Shown: piece by piece, positions 35,813 to 48,699 of the stretch | Layout: each line of letters opens with the position of its first letter | Numbering within the stretch: the stretch's first letter is position 1 | Origin: Eonycteris spelaea | Taxonomy: Eukaryota; Chordata; Mammalia; Chiroptera; Pteropodidae | Assembly: GCA_003508835.1 (NCBI GenBank) | Contig: PUFA01000210.1 | Location: 183,501-247,500 of the forward strand | Reading direction: 5' to 3' | DNA length: 64,000 nucleotides | Notes under the pieces: model-generated | Told to the model about the DNA's origin: nothing | Seen by the model: the letters and a program-made list of their open reading frames with translations, nothing else | The model's database searches: none | Program-made: the position numbers and the translations under genes

Positions 35813-36116
35813 GCTATTCTTGATCCTTCACATTTCTATATACATTTTAAAAATAGCTTGTTGAATTCTACAGAAAGATCTGTGGGACCTTTGACTGGTA
35901 TTGTATCGAAGCTATGGACCAATTTGAGAAAAACTGACATCTTTATAATAATCAGTCTTACAATACTTGAATATGATAAATCCATTTATTTAGTATTTCA
36001 CTTCAATAAAGCTTTATAGTTCCTGCATTAAATTCTTACACATTTTTTGTTGGATTTATTCCCAGGTAGTTGGTATAGTTTAACACTTGTAAATGATATA
36101 ATTTTATAATTTTATT
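35813..36116 (-). mobile_element. L1M element, proximal part after the pseudogene
   Basis: It continues the minus-strand L1 with reverse-complement phrases TGGACCAATTTGAGAAAAAC, TTATAATAATCAGTCTTACA and TGTTGGATTTATTCCCAGGT, typical of the L1 ORF2 region read backwards. Confidence 0.75.
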
Positions 36117-36129
36117 TTCTACTTGTTTT

Positions 36130-37090
36130 TACAGCTACAGTAGCCCCCTCATCAGCATTTTCACTTTCTGTGGTTTCAGTTACCATGGTCAACCACAGTC
36201 TGAAAATCTTAAATGGAAATTTTCAGAAATAAACAATTCATAAGTTTTAAATTGTACAACATTCTGAGTAGCTTAATGAACTCTCAGAGCATCCCACTCT
36301 GTCCTGCCCAGGGCATGACTCATCCTTGTGCCCAGTGTTTCCATGCTGTAGATGCTCCCCACAGGTTAGTCACAGAGGAGCCCTCTGAGTTAGCAGATCA
36401 ACTCTCTGTCATGGTATCTAAGTACTTGTGTTCAAGTCACCTTTATTTTCCTTAATAATGGCCCCAAAGCTCAAGAATAGTGATGCTGGCAATTTAAATA
36501 TAACCAAGAGAGGCTATAAAGTGCTGGTTTGAAACAAAAAAAGTGAAAGTTCTTGACTTAAGGAAAGAAAAAATTGTATACTCAGGTCAAAGATCTATAG
36601 CACGAATGAATCTTCTATCTATGAAATTGTGAAGAAGGAAAAAAATTCATGCTAGTTTGGCTGTAGCACCTCAAACGGCAAAAGGTATGGCCACAGTGCA
36701 TGATGCATGCTTAGTTAAGATGGAAAAGATATTAAATTTGTGGGTGGAAAACATAAACAGAAAATGTATTCTGATCAATGGCAATGTGTTACACCAGAAA
36801 GCATTGAGCCTATGAAATTTCAGCAAGGGATCGGTGAAACGAATGGCACCACACCATTTACCACAAGTAAGGGGTGATTACAATGAGACTTATTTGGGGG
36901 TGCCATTTTTGTAAAACTTTTATTACAGCATATTGTTATAATTGTTTTATTAGTTATTGTTAATCTCTTACAGTGCCTAGTTTATGGATTAAACATCATA
37001 GGTCTCTATGTATAGGAAAAAAACATAGTATGTACAGGGTTTGGTACTAACCATGGTTTCAATCGTCCACTGGGGTCTTGGTATGTATGG
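36130..37090 (+). mobile_element. Tigger DNA transposon with transposase remnant
   Basis: The left end carries TTTCTGTGGTTTCAGTTACC and AACCACAGTCTGAAAATC; the right end carries GGTACTAACCATGGTTTCAA and CCACTGGGGTCTTGGTATG, in inverted relation. Starting at ATG 36,458 a decayed transposase frame begins MAPKLKNSDAGNLN, with later pieces such as SSIYEIVKKEKN, the helix-turn-helix (CENP-B-like) N-terminus of pogo/Tigger transposases. Stops and frameshifts are frequent and the catalytic DDE part is deleted. It is an internally deleted, dead copy, related to the family that gave rise to the TIGD genes. Confidence 0.85.
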
Positions 37091-37335
37091 CACATATTGG
37101 CGTGTGCGCACATTATCTGACACTCTTCCAATAAGAAATGGAGTCTGTGTTCGCTCCCTTGTGACCTTGGGTAATCTTTGTGACTTGTCTCAGTGAAAAT
37201 CAAATGTGGTTGAAATGATACTGATTTTCCAGGCTAGGTTTGGAAATATCCTGAAGTTTTTCTTGTGATACTTACTCTGAAAATCTTTGATTCCATGTAA
37301 GAAGTTGGACTACCTTAAATCTACACAGAGAGATG

Positions 37336-37402
37336 AGAGAGACAGAGACAGAGACAGAGACACACAGACAGAGATGCACAGACACAGAGAGACAGAGGGA
37401 GA
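37336..37402. repeat. (GAGACA)n-type simple repeat
   Basis: Degenerate AGAGACAGAGACAGAGACAC repeats at the left side of an LTR remnant. Confidence 0.85.
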
Positions 37403-37404
37403 GC

Positions 37405-37655
37405 AACAAGGAGCCAGGAATGCTCCTTTCAGCCTCCAGTGGTTTGTCTTGCTAGTCCAAGTTCTAGACATATGAATGAAGAAGCTTCGAGATGACCCCA
37501 ATCCCAGCCACCACCTGACTGCAACCACATGAGAGACTTAGCAAGAGCCCTTAGCTAACCCCAGGCACCTCCAGAATTATGAGTAAAATAAATGTTCTAT
37601 GCCATTAACTTTTAGAGTGTTTCATTACACAGCAATGGGTAATTGGAACAATGAT
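37405..37655 (+). mobile_element. MaLR-type LTR fragment (MLT1-like)
   Basis: CACCACCTGACTGCAACCAC, CATGAGAGACTTAGCAAGAG, GAATTATGAGTAAAATAAAT and ACACAGCAATGGGTAATTGG follow the order of the 3' half of an MLT1-type ERVL-MaLR LTR, including the AATAAA signal. It is an old solo-type remnant with no internal genes seen. Confidence 0.75.
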
Positions 37656-37839
37656 CTACAATCCTTTTCTACCTACCACACCAACCTCGACTTCCACCAG
37701 AAATATACTCTAGCCACACTAGCTTTGTATCTGTCCTATCAAAGAAGACAGGCTTTTTTCTTTCTTTTCTTTTTTTTTTTTTTTGATTGGGGGCCTTTGG
37801 CTTTGTATATCCTTACCTGAGAACATTCTTATCTTAGCT

Positions 37840-38112
37840 CTTCAAGTGATAGCCTCTTCCTCATAATTCATCTCCTCAATTGTCACCTCCCTTTAGAGAA
37901 GCCTTTACTGCCTATTACATTACTATTTTATTTTGCTGACACACAGTTTCTGAAATCATTTATTTATGCATGTTACCTTGTCTTTCATGTATTTATTGTC
38001 TGCCACTTCCTCTATAACTAATCATCATAAGCTATTTGAACCCAATAATTTTGTCCATTTTGTTCACTCTTAATAGATCCAGCACTTAAAATAGTGCCAA
38101 ATTAAGCTTTCA
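37840..38112 (+). mobile_element. L2 3' region
   Basis: TCACCTCCCTTTAGAGAAGC, TTTATTGTCTGCCACTTCCT and the AATTTTGTCCATTTTGTTCA segment follow L2 order, with moderate divergence. Confidence 0.65.
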
Positions 38113-38254
38113 CCATTGACCAAGTTGGAGTAACATGGACTGGATATACCCACCTATCTTTAATAACTAGAAAACCAGAAAAAGTATATGAAATAATGGT
38201 TTTCAACACATAGAGCATCAGACAATGAAGGACAGTGAACCCTGAGAGATGGAA

Positions 38255-38373
38255 TTTAAAGTAATGGTTTCACAGGTGTATGCATATGTTATAGATTATC
38301 ACATTGTACACTTTAAATATGTACAGGTCATTGTATGTTAATTATAGCTCAATAAAGCTGTTATAAAAAAATA
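38255..38373 (+). mobile_element. L1 3' tail
   Basis: ATTGTACACTTTAAATATGT, TTGTATGTTAATTATAGCTC and AATAAAGCTGTTATAAAAAA form an L1 3' UTR end with poly(A) signal and A tail. Confidence 0.75.
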
Positions 38374-38829
38374 GTTCCAGGCAAATAGTAGCATTCAATA
38401 AACACTTATGGACTGGCCATTGACTTTCTTGGACTATGATTTCTTAGTAGTTAGGGATTGATTTCCTATACACATTTATGTAATACCCAGCAAAGTACTG
38501 TGTCAGAACAAGTATTCAAATGCTATTTTATAAATATTATCACAAAACACTTATTACATGTCCATTAGTTAATGTCTTTTAAGTGGGACAAAAGGTAATA
38601 TATTTTTCCTGATGACATGTCTAACTTCATTACCAATTGAAAAAATACAAATTAAAATGATGAAAACTATTTTTAACCTTTCGATTTGCAAATCATTTTA
38701 AATGATAGCATAAGCATGAGTTATTTTTAGATTCAGAAGGAAAAAGAAAGTTACTTCCATTTCTAAAGCATTTTATAGTACTGAGTTGACAAGAGGCTGG
38801 GGAAATAGGTGCTCTCTCCGACAGTGGTT

Positions 38830-40225
38830 CTAAGGATGTAAACTGGGAGAAATTTTTTGCTATTTTTTACAAATAGCCAAAGCTTGAAAAACATAAGAAC
38901 CACTTGACTCAGCTATTCTCCTTCTAGTACTGTATATCAAGAAAATAAGATCGTACACAAAGATTTAGTTACAAGATTGTTCACCTCTACGTTGTGTAGA
39001 ATATCAACAATTAGAATGGACCTATAAAGCCAGAAGTAAGAGACTGGATAAGTGAACACTGCTACGTTCATTCCATGAAATACCCTGACAGGAAAAGTGA
39101 TGTAGTAAATGAATTAACTTAGAGAGATGTTCACAATATTTTTGTTAATCAAGAACAGGAGGCTTGTTAAGAAAATGAAACTATAAACCACAGATTGAGA
39201 AAAAACATTTGAAAAACACATATCTGATAAAGGAATTGTATCTAAATATAGAATGAACACTTAAAACAACAAAAAACCAAGCAACTCAATTATAAAATGG
39301 GCAAAAGATCTGAACGGAACTTCAGCAAAGAAGATATACGGTTGGAAAATATGCATATGAAAAGATGCTCAATGTCATATGTCATTGGGGAATTGCAAAT
39401 TGAAACAACAAATACCTCTACACACCTAATTAGATTGGCTAAAATCCTAAACATAGACAATGCTAAATGCTGACAAGGATGTGGAACAATAGGAACTCTC
39501 ATTCATTGTTGGTGGAAATGCAAAATGGTACAGCCACTTACAAACCTAAATGTAGTCTTACCATACTATCCAGCAATCATGCTTATGCTCATACAAAAAC
39601 CTGCACATGAAGGCTTATAACAGCTTTATTCATAACTGCCTCAAACAAGAAGTAACCAGGAAGTCCTTCAACAGCTGAATGGAATACCAAACTGGTACAT
39701 CTACACGATGGAATATTATTCAACAAATAAAGGAAACGAGCTATCAAGCCATGAAAAAACACAGGGAAATGCACATTGCTAAGTGAGAGATTCCAGTCTG
39801 AAAAGGCTATATACTATATGATTCTAACTGATGTTTTGGAAAAGGCAAAACTATAGAGACAAAAAAAGATTAGTGATTGCCAGAGGTTCGGCGGGAAGGG
39901 AGGAAGGGATGGATAGATGGAACACAGGGGATTTTGGGGTCAGTGAAACTATTCTATATGATACTGACATACACACATGGATACATGACATTATGCATTT
40001 GTCAAAGCCTATATAACTCTACAACAAAGCGCTAGCACAAATGTAAACTATGGACTTTATTAATAATAATGTATCAATACTAGTTCATCAATGTAACAAA
40101 GGTATCACAGGAAAGCAAAATGTTAATAATAGGGGGAACTGTGGGTGTGGAGGGTGGAACTCTGTACTTTCTGCTCAATGTTTCTGTAAACCTAAAACTG
40201 CTCTTAAAAAAAAAGCTTTTTAATA
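38830..40225 (+). mobile_element. L1M element, 3' part with ORF2 remnant
   Basis: Sense-strand L1 ORF2 phrases are seen, including AAAATGGGCAAAAGATCTGA, GCATATGAAAAGATGCTCAA, CTGACAAGGATGTGGAACAA and CATTGTTGGTGGAAATGCAA. The 3' UTR follows with TGTAAACTATGGACTTTATT and AACCTAAAACTGCTCTTAAA, ending in an A-run. The ORF2 remnant is full of stops. Confidence 0.85.
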
Positions 40226-41284
40226 ATTTTTTTTTTTTACAAATAGGTCTACATACATTTATTAACTTTCTACAAGGTTGAAATAATATGTGACAGGTTT
40301 TAATACTGGTTATAGCTGATGCTGGTTTTAATTTTTGTTGTTTATCTTCATTTTCTTACAAAGAAAGGGCTTTGTGATATTTAAAAGAATAAAAAATCAG
40401 TTATTTAAAAAAGAAATGTTGGAAAAAATAATGCAATAATCTTTTCTCTCTCCCACTGCTGCAGCACCTGTGGGACACTGTAACGCTAAAGGTAGACAGT
40501 ATCAATTTATTTCCAAATGGGTACATAAAGAATGCCTCATAGGAAAGTGTGAGGCATAAATAAGATAGTGATGAAGTGCAATTTGCATGGAGCCTGGTAC
40601 ATACCAAACATTTAATAAAAGATGCTTTTTCCTCTCATCTGCACACTGCTAAGGAAGGTCTTCCTTCAGGACTAATCTCATCATGCCCTTTACCTGTTTA
40701 AGCCACCCACCACAAGAAGCCCAGAAATCCCAGGACATCCTAAATGCCTCGGAATTTAATGCCCACGGGGCCTCTATAAATTCTCTTCTCCAGTTCTATT
40801 ACCCAGACCTCCAAATGGGTGTCCTCTGGTGTTCGTGATTGCTGATCAGAAAACCTCCCTTTGTCCTCAATCTCTTCTCTGACCATTCTTTACACCTTTT
40901 TGCTCTAACTCAGCTTTAACTGTTTTCAGGTCTCTCCCTTCGGCCCTTGCAAATGAGGGCTATTGTCTCTCAACTCACTTCTTTCTTTCTTCTTTATAGT
41001 ACTCTTTGGCAAAATCGTAATGTTGTTTAAATCTGTCTGCCTACTGCACACCTGTACTGCGTAATAACTGGTAGTTGGAGAAAAGCACAAAACCGGGCTG
41101 ACCGGTCTGCCTTGCAATTAAAAGATGATCACTGACCTCAGGTGGTCCCTTGATATGGTTCAGCAATCATTTCATTTCTCTCATTCATTCTTTCATTCTC
41201 CTGTATGACTGTTTTATGCCTTCGCTGGTCTCATACTAAATTGTAAGGAAAGGATCCAACTTTCCTTTTTTTCTTTTTCTTTTT
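40226..41284. other. Intergenic stretch, mixed old sequence
   Basis: No gene or confidently named repeat. Some segments (CCTCATCATGCCCTTTACC-like, 40,670-40,900) may be old L2 sequence, but I cannot place them firmly. Confidence 0.35.
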
Positions 41285-42490
41285 GCATCTGGATATCCAG
41301 TTGTCCATGCACTATTTGTAGGAAAGTCTATCCTTTCCCGATTGAATTGTCTTGTCCTCCTTGTCAAATATCAATTGCTTATAAATGTGAGGGTTTATTT
41401 CTAGACTCTCAGTTCTCTTCCATTGATCTATATGTCTGTCACTATGCCATTATCACACTGTTTTCATTCCTGTAGCATTACAATTAGTTTTGAAATTGTG
41501 AAGACCAAGTTCTCCAACTTTATCCTCATTTGATTGTTTTGGCTCTTCTGGGTCCCTTTTCCATATGAATTTTAGCATCAGCTTGTTAAGTTGTGCACAA
41601 AAAAAATAAAAAATAAAAAATAAAAAAGCTAGCTAGGATTTTGATAGGGATTTCATTAAATCTGGAGATCAATTTGGGGACAATTGCCAATTTAACAATA
41701 TTATATCTTTCAAACTATGAACATAGATTATTTTCCATTTATTGAGGTCTTCTTTAATTCTTTTCAAGAATTTTTGTGGTTTTCAAAGTATACATTTTAT
41801 ACCTCTTTTGTTAAATATATTCCTAGATATTCTATTCTTTTTAATGTTACTCTAAATAAAATTATTTTTTAAATTTCATTTTCAGATTGTTTATTACTAG
41901 TGTCTAGAAATACTACTGATATAACTAATCTTGTAGCATACGACCTTGTTGAACTTGTTTATCAGTCCTGATAATTTTTTAGTGAATTCTTTATGATTTT
42001 TGGTATACAAGAACATGTCATCTAAACTCAGAGATCGTCCTTTCTGATCTGGGTGACTTTTACTTCCCTAAGTACCCTGGCCAGAACCTCTAGTAAATTG
42101 TTAAACAGAAATGGCAAGGATGTATATCCTTGCCTTATTTCTGATCTTAGGGGCAAAGCATTCAGTCTTGCACCATTTAGGATGGTGTTAGCTGTGAGCG
42201 TTTTGTAGATATCCTTTACCAGGTCGAGGAAATTCTCTACAGTTCCTAGTTTGTTGCGTATCTTTATCGTGAAAGAATATTGGAGTGTTAGATTTTGTCA
42301 AATGCTTATTCAGCCTTTATCGAAATGATCATGTGATTGTTGTCCTTCTATTGATATAGTGAGTTATATTAATTGGCTTTCAGATTATTTAAACAACTTT
42401 GCATTTTTTGGAACAAATCCCACATTGTTATGATGTATAATCTCTTCTATGCATTGCTGGATTCAGTTTATTAGTATTGTGGGGTTTTGT
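41285..42490 (-). mobile_element. L1 ORF2 region, reverse orientation
   Basis: Reverse-complement L1 phrases are continuous on the plus strand, including GGATATCCAGTTGTCCATGC, TTCCATTGATCTATATGTCT, TTTTGATAGGGATTTCATTA and AATCCCACATTGTTATGATG. An A-rich microsatellite interrupts it at about 41,600-41,626. The right end meets a (TTTTG)n run. Confidence 0.85.
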
Positions 42491-42511
42491 TTTGTTTTGT
42501 TTTGTTTTTGA
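42484..42511. repeat. (TTTTG)n run
   Basis: Five TTTTG-type units at the end of the reverse L1 element. Confidence 0.9.
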
Positions 42512-43554
42512 TTTTTACATTTATATTCACACTCAACTGTTAGGCTCCACTAATTGCCAGTTGACTGCTCTACTGTTTTGGACAATGACATGGGGCACAA
42601 ATTACTCCACAGTCTTAATCAGTTAAATCTCATCCTCTCTGCAGGGTAGCTTCTGAGGTCAGTCTATGAGGTTCATCCTGCTCCTAGGAGGGCTGTTCTT
42701 AGCTGTTTCTTCCCCTGGTTCTCTCTGGTAAACTTGGAGGCCTACAGTTCAGTTTATTATTCTTATGAGTTTACCAGCCTCCTTTTAAATTGCTCAACAC
42801 AAAAACCTTCAGCATTTTCAAGAGTGCTCTTAGGTTTGAACTTCTTCACCCTCTTTCCAATAAAGTCAGTTCCCTTAGGGGAAAGCTTTGGCATTCTCTG
42901 TTCTTCTGGCCTCCCTCTCCCCCTGGGCAAATTCTCTGCACTATTACTTCAGAGCTGGTGGCAGGGATAGGGGTTCACTGTCTTAGAGTGACCTGCCTCT
43001 GCCAGGCACTGAGTGGGGTGGGAAGCCTCTGGTCTTCTCGGCTTGCCTCTTGCCAAGTAGAATCTACGAGCTACGAGTGAACTGGGCTGAGGGCAATTGG
43101 GCCCCAGTATTCTAGGCCTGTCATGCCTGGATAGAGTCTCTGACCTACGAATAGGGGGCTCATGAAAAAAGAGAGGTCTCTACCTCTCAGCAGCACTTCT
43201 TTGGAATTTAACCTTTACAACACATAGTTTAAAGGTATGAGAAATGCTGGTGGCCTGCCCTGCACAGAGAGATAACATAGCCCTTGACTGGGTGCTGGTG
43301 GGAAGTAAGCCCTGTCTTCATGGCCATGCTGCCCAGAGCAGTTTCTATCATGTAGATTGCTAGGAAGCAGGCCAGAGAGGGAACGGGTGTGACTTAAGTG
43401 CCACAAACCTACTTGTTCAAAACGAGATTTAGTACATTCTTGAATAAATATTTTTCCATTTGTTGTATGCCCTTAGGACAATTTACAGGTACTTAAAAGT
43501 TGCTTTTTAAAAACTAGCGTTTACCAATTAGGGTTGTTTCACTGGCAAAAGAGT
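42512..43554. other. Intergenic stretch
   Basis: Moderately GC-rich sequence (42,600-43,430) with no protein or repeat that I recognise with confidence. Confidence 0.35.
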
Positions 43555-44096
43555 CTTCAGAACTTTTCACACTACCCATTAATAGACAAATTAGATAGAG
43601 AAGTTGTGGTATATATACAGAATAATACTAGGCCATAAAAAATAAACTCTTACTATTTGCAACAACATGGATGGACCTAGAGGGTATATGCTAAAGCAAG
43701 TAAGTCGTAAAAAGGCAAATACCATATAATTTCATTTATATGTGGAATCTAAAGAACAAAATACACAAAACAAAAACAGGCTCAAAGAAAAGAGAACAAA
43801 CTGGTGATTGCCAGATGAGAGGGGGATTAGGAAGAAAAAGGTGAAGGGGTTAAGCAATACAAATTGGTAGTTACAAAATAGGCACAGGGTTGTAAAGTAC
43901 AACATAGAGAATATAGCCAATAATATTGTAATGACTATGTATTGTGCCAGGTGGGTACTAGACTAATAGGGGATCACTTTACAAATTATATACATGTCTA
44001 AAGACTATGATGTACACCTGAGACTAGTATACAATAACATTGAACATCAACTCTAATAGAAAAATACAAATTAAACAAATTTTTTTTAAAAAAAGA
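43555..44096 (+). mobile_element. Younger L1 3' end, laurasiatherian style
   Basis: ACATGGATGGACCTAGAGGG, TTATATGTGGAATCTAAAGA, AGTACAACATAGAGAATATA, GATGTACACCTGAGACTAGT and a terminal A-rich tail match the L1 3' UTR seen in laurasiatherian genomes. It is less diverged than the other L1 copies here. Confidence 0.8.
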
Positions 44097-47000
44097 AAGC
44101 TGCAGTGTAGACCTTAAGATTCTGTGGCATGGGCCATGCCTGCCACAGTTAACGTCCCCAGAGGCAGGTCTTAACCAATGATGGAGGAAGAGTCAGGGGG
44201 TAAATGTTCCAATTTTCTCGCTCACTTGGGGTAACTATGAGGTATGTCCTACACCAGTTCCCAGGGTTCTCTGATGGTATTAAACCTCAGTTACAACTCA
44301 CTTTTTGTTGGCTTTCTTCCTTTCTTCCCCACTCGTAGACGTCAACACAATTTAATTTATTGATGGTCATTAACGGCCTAGAACCAGGGCACAATCTTCC
44401 AGGTAAACGTTTAACTTTGGAGCATTAGTAGAAAATGGCTCACTAATTTTTTTCTTCCCTTCTATGCACACTGTCCCAGCCGGTTGGTAGCTTTTAAGAT
44501 CATATACTCAGACACAAGTACAAATAAATTCACATATATTATTTGCAATGTGTGATGGTTTACATAAGGGCTTCCTAGTACAAAAGGAGTTGTTAACTTT
44601 GCATCTCAAATTAGTTCCTGCTAATCCAGCAACTAAAGCAAATTGTTTTGTGAAAAAAGTTTCCAAGCATGACCTGGTAATTGGTTTAATGGATTTTCAA
44701 TGAAGGGTGAAGTACCATGCTATGTGTGCCCTGCGGGCATTCCATAAATGTTTTGATTGACTGTTAACAACCCACATAGAAAAAATAGGTACTATCTCAA
44801 TTGTCTCATTTTTTTTTCTCATAGCCTCTGTCTATGGTGCAGATATCTATAAACACTTAAGGTGAACAAGGGGGCTGTTGCAGTAGAGGAGAATTACCTA
44901 ACGAAACACTCTGAGTTGGGGAGTTTTACCTAGTCTAAGATTGTTGGTGTGTACTTGAGATCTGCTCACCCCTGGATGAGTGAAGAAGGAGGCCTCATGC
45001 TGTTTAGCTGAGAGAAGTAGTGACCCCGTAGGCTAAAAGAGTAATGTCCCACCTATGTTAGAGAACCCGGTATTGGTACAGACAATTCCCTGTTTTCTGT
45101 GTGAGTTATAGATCTGCTCTGACCTTGGCATTGCTGTTGATACCACTATATTGTCCATATCTGTTGTAATACACCAGAGATAAGGGTGTGTAAAACAGAC
45201 ATCTTTACTTATTTTTTTCCCAAAACATTCATTGAGCCCTCCTATTATTTTTATGTGTATATATATATGTATGTATGTATGAATGTATGTCTATTTATAT
45301 ATTGTTATACATGTGTAGCTCTTGCTATAGGTATTATATGTATGATTTAGATTTTGTTATATGTTGAATATCATCTGAGGATGCAATCACTTGGGGGCAT
45401 ATATGCCCATTAGATTGCAAGCTGGAATTTAGTAAGCACTGTGCCTGAGTGGATTCAAAAGCTAGAATAAAGTTTATTTTTACTTTGAGGAAAATTCCGT
45501 ATGGGCAACAGAACAAAGAACTCTTGGGAGGGTGCCTGCAGATACACGCTGGAGAAAGAAGCCAGGTGACATGCGGGTGAAGTGGCTCAGGGCTGCCACG
45601 TGTTCCTGTGGAACCAGAAACCTCTGGTTTAAAGTTACATTCTTTGGATTTTTCTAGTTAAGTAAGCAGAAAAAAATCCTTTATTTCTATCAAGTTAAAA
45701 AGTATAAATAATCTTCAAGCAAGATAATCAAAATAATCAATAACACAATTACCAGGAGAGCATTTATACATCAGGTTTAGATACTTTGAATTAAGCACAT
45801 ACGCCCAATTCAAGAAGGCTGACAACTTTCACACTGAGAAAAAGCAGTGACTCATAGTAAACACATGACTTTTGGGAAAAGGAGCTGATATTCACAGGGC
45901 AGTAAACCAAAGAGAAAAGTTGTCACTAGGTTAAGAACTGATAGGAGCTTCGAGAGGCATCACAGTGAAATGCCATTGTAACTCAATAATTTCCTCGGAG
46001 ATCTGCTCATCTCAAAAACAAGAAAATATAAATCAGCAGTACAAATTCTCATAAAACTAGGAAAGTCCTCTAAGGCCTGACACCTTGGAGCTTACATAAA
46101 GACTGAGTTTTCATTTTTCTTCCCTTTACTCTTCTCTGAATTAAATATGAATCAGTTTTTTGTTTGTTTATTACATTTCTGACTTTATAACTGAAGCTTT
46201 AAAGTGAAGAAGAGAAAGGTTTAATGAAATAGAGTTAGACACAAACAAACCACAGGGAAAATCTCCTAGGTGTGCTGCTCCTTTGAAGTTTTAAACCAGA
46301 AATCTTTTATTTCAAGAATGACACTGTGCTTACTGGAATAGCCTAATTATCACCGAGGAAGGAAGGAACATCCGTGCCATACAAGAGCTTTCTCCCTTTT
46401 GGAAATGTTACCATCTCTCTCTATCTCTTTCTCTCTCACACACACACTCTAATCAAATGGGGGAATTCTCTGAAACATACAGATAATGACATTTATTTTG
46501 GCAAGAATTTGTGCATTTTGTTAAAAGAAAGATAAGGTATGGCATTTATAAACAATTGTAATTATAATTTGTCTCAACAGATGCAGGAAGCAGATTTTTC
46601 TTCATAGTTAAAATACGGCTTCGTGGTTTCCACACTTCTCATCTGCAAACCAGACTGGGTCACTTGTACGTGGAAAGTTATGATAACTTATGATCAGACC
46701 ACATTCCCGTATTAAAAGAAGTCTCTATTACTGGATTCTCCTTTTGAGACACCAAATAGACTAGGGAGTTACTGAAAATGGAGGGGACCATACTGTGAAC
46801 ACAACTCTACCTTATGAGTTGTCTCTGGAAAAATTAACTGCAGCAAGAAAACACACTGTCTGTTAAATGAAAGGTAATAAATGAGATTCGTCAGGTAGGT
46901 ACAGCTGCCCCCCCAAGATCCTATAACCCAGCAGAGTACAGATGAGACACATGTCCTCTGTATACACAGTGTGCTACTACCACCAGGACCCAGTGAGTGC

Positions 47001-48185
47001 CCATTTCCTGTTCTAGCATCAGAGCCCCAAAAGCAAAGATCCCAGGTGGGAGCAATAACATTGTTTTACCTATTAATGGGAATGGAGAGCTCAACCTAAA
47101 GAAAGGTACCAAAAATGCCCTTTGGCATTTCCTGACTAATCCCTATAGGTAACATGAAAACACACGTTCACATGAACAGTATTATTTCAGTTTTTAAATA
47201 CAAGGAGGCAAGACAATTGGAATAGCTATTACCTAGAGTAATTGTCGATTTAATTAGACAATGCATGCAATGCACTTAGCACGAAGTACCAAGAAACAAT
47301 AACGACTACAAATGCCTTTACTGGAACATATTTGGAAATTTATGGTCTTCATGATTGGAGCAAAGACCCCCCCAGCAGGCTGGTAAACTGTTTAGACAAA
47401 CAGCTAACGTCAATTATTGAACTCAAGTCCCAGTGAGCTACATTTTATAAAAGCCTTATTGATGGGTTTGCACAGGCATCCTTCTAACATTATCCCATCT
47501 CAACGACATTTTAAGTGGCAAGAAAAGCTACAGCAGCACCTCTCTCACCATGGCTATTCTTACCCCTTCCTTTCCTTACCAAAGAGGGGGGCACACCCTG
47601 GGCGAAGCTGAACTCATCTGAGCTTGGCTGGTGGAAGATGATGGGAACGGGCCTTGGGAAAGGAGGATGAGACAGGAAGCTAATCTCCCCTGGTTCTGCC
47701 AGAATTGTGTGCGCCAAGCAGTGCCACTGCATCAGATGGTGGGCAAAGGTGTGAACCGGGCACTCGGTATCATGTTAATGTGTAATGTAATATCGGGAGA
47801 TGGTATGAAGTCCAGTGTTATCCTGTGCTAGGTGCTCAATCACCACTGAGAATTCACCTGCCAGAACTTTAGGAAGAATTAGTTCATTATTAGGGCCTTG
47901 TTTGGAGGTAGGAGCAAGGAGTGATTTGTTCTAATCTCAGGAAAGAAAGTGAGTAGTATGGGCATAGCTCCTAAGAGCCCAAACCTATGTGTGAGCACCG
48001 TGGCTGAGGGGGCAGAGGGTAAAGGTCCTTTCAGAGTCACAAAAACGTGGACACCTAGGGTAGGTGAGGAATATGTGTTCACCTCCTCTACAGATTAGCC
48101 TGGACCCAAGCCAGCCTACTTTGACAGTCTTTCATTTTATTTATAAACTAGTGGTTATGGAGGAGAATCAGACTTTCCTCTTATA
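44097..48185. other. Intergenic stretch with no recognised gene
   Basis: Mostly unique-looking sequence. It contains a TATA/TATG-rich tract at about 45,250-45,305 and a CT/CA-rich run at 46,413-46,448. I found no gene. Confidence 0.45.
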
Positions 48186-48418
48186 GCGGTCCCCAACCTT
48201 TTTTGCACCAGAGACCAGTGTCCAATGAAGATTGATGCCTGATGATCTGAAGTGGAGCTGAGGCAGTGATGCTAGCCCTGGGAGTGACGACAAATACAAA
48301 TGCATCTTTGCTCTCTCACCCACCGTTCACTGTCTGCTCTGCAGCCCAGTTCCTAACAGGCCATGAATCAGTATCAGTCTGTGGTTTGGGAGTTGGGGAC
48401 CCCTGCCATAGCCATTTC
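48186..48418. mobile_element. hAT-Charlie MITE with inverted ends (MER30-like)
   Basis: The left end GCGGTCCCCAACCTTTTTTG and the right end GGGAGTTGGGGACCCCTG are inverted repeats typical of a mammal-wide hAT MITE. Internal CAGTTCCTAACAGGCCATGA and GCCTGATGATCTGAAGTGGA agree. Family name from memory. Confidence 0.8.
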
Positions 48419-48589
48419 CTTTTGCTTAAGCAAAGGGGAAAAAAGAACAGTGTCATACAAAGCTGAATGTCACCCTAGCGAACTCTGCTAATTTTTAATG
48501 TGATACCACTGGTAAATTCAAACAAAACCAAGCAGTCTTGAGCCTGGGTTGCCTGCGATAGGACGCAGGTAGTTAACATCCAGGAGTGA

Positions 48590-48699
48590 ACTCAGGCTGC
48601 AGAGTCAGAAAAACCTGGGTAGGAGTCTCGGCTACACTGCTTATGGCCGCAGGAGCCTGGGCAAGATGCTTCACATCTCTGGCCTTGCCTTCTTTCTTT
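48590..48699 (+). mobile_element. MIR, left half, split by a retrocopy
   Basis: AACTCAGGCTGCAGAGTCAG, AAACCTGGGTAGGAGTCTCG and GGGCAAGATGCTTCACATCT are the 5' and core parts of MIR. It breaks at the SLC25A3-like insertion and its 3' part resumes at 50,006. Confidence 0.8.
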
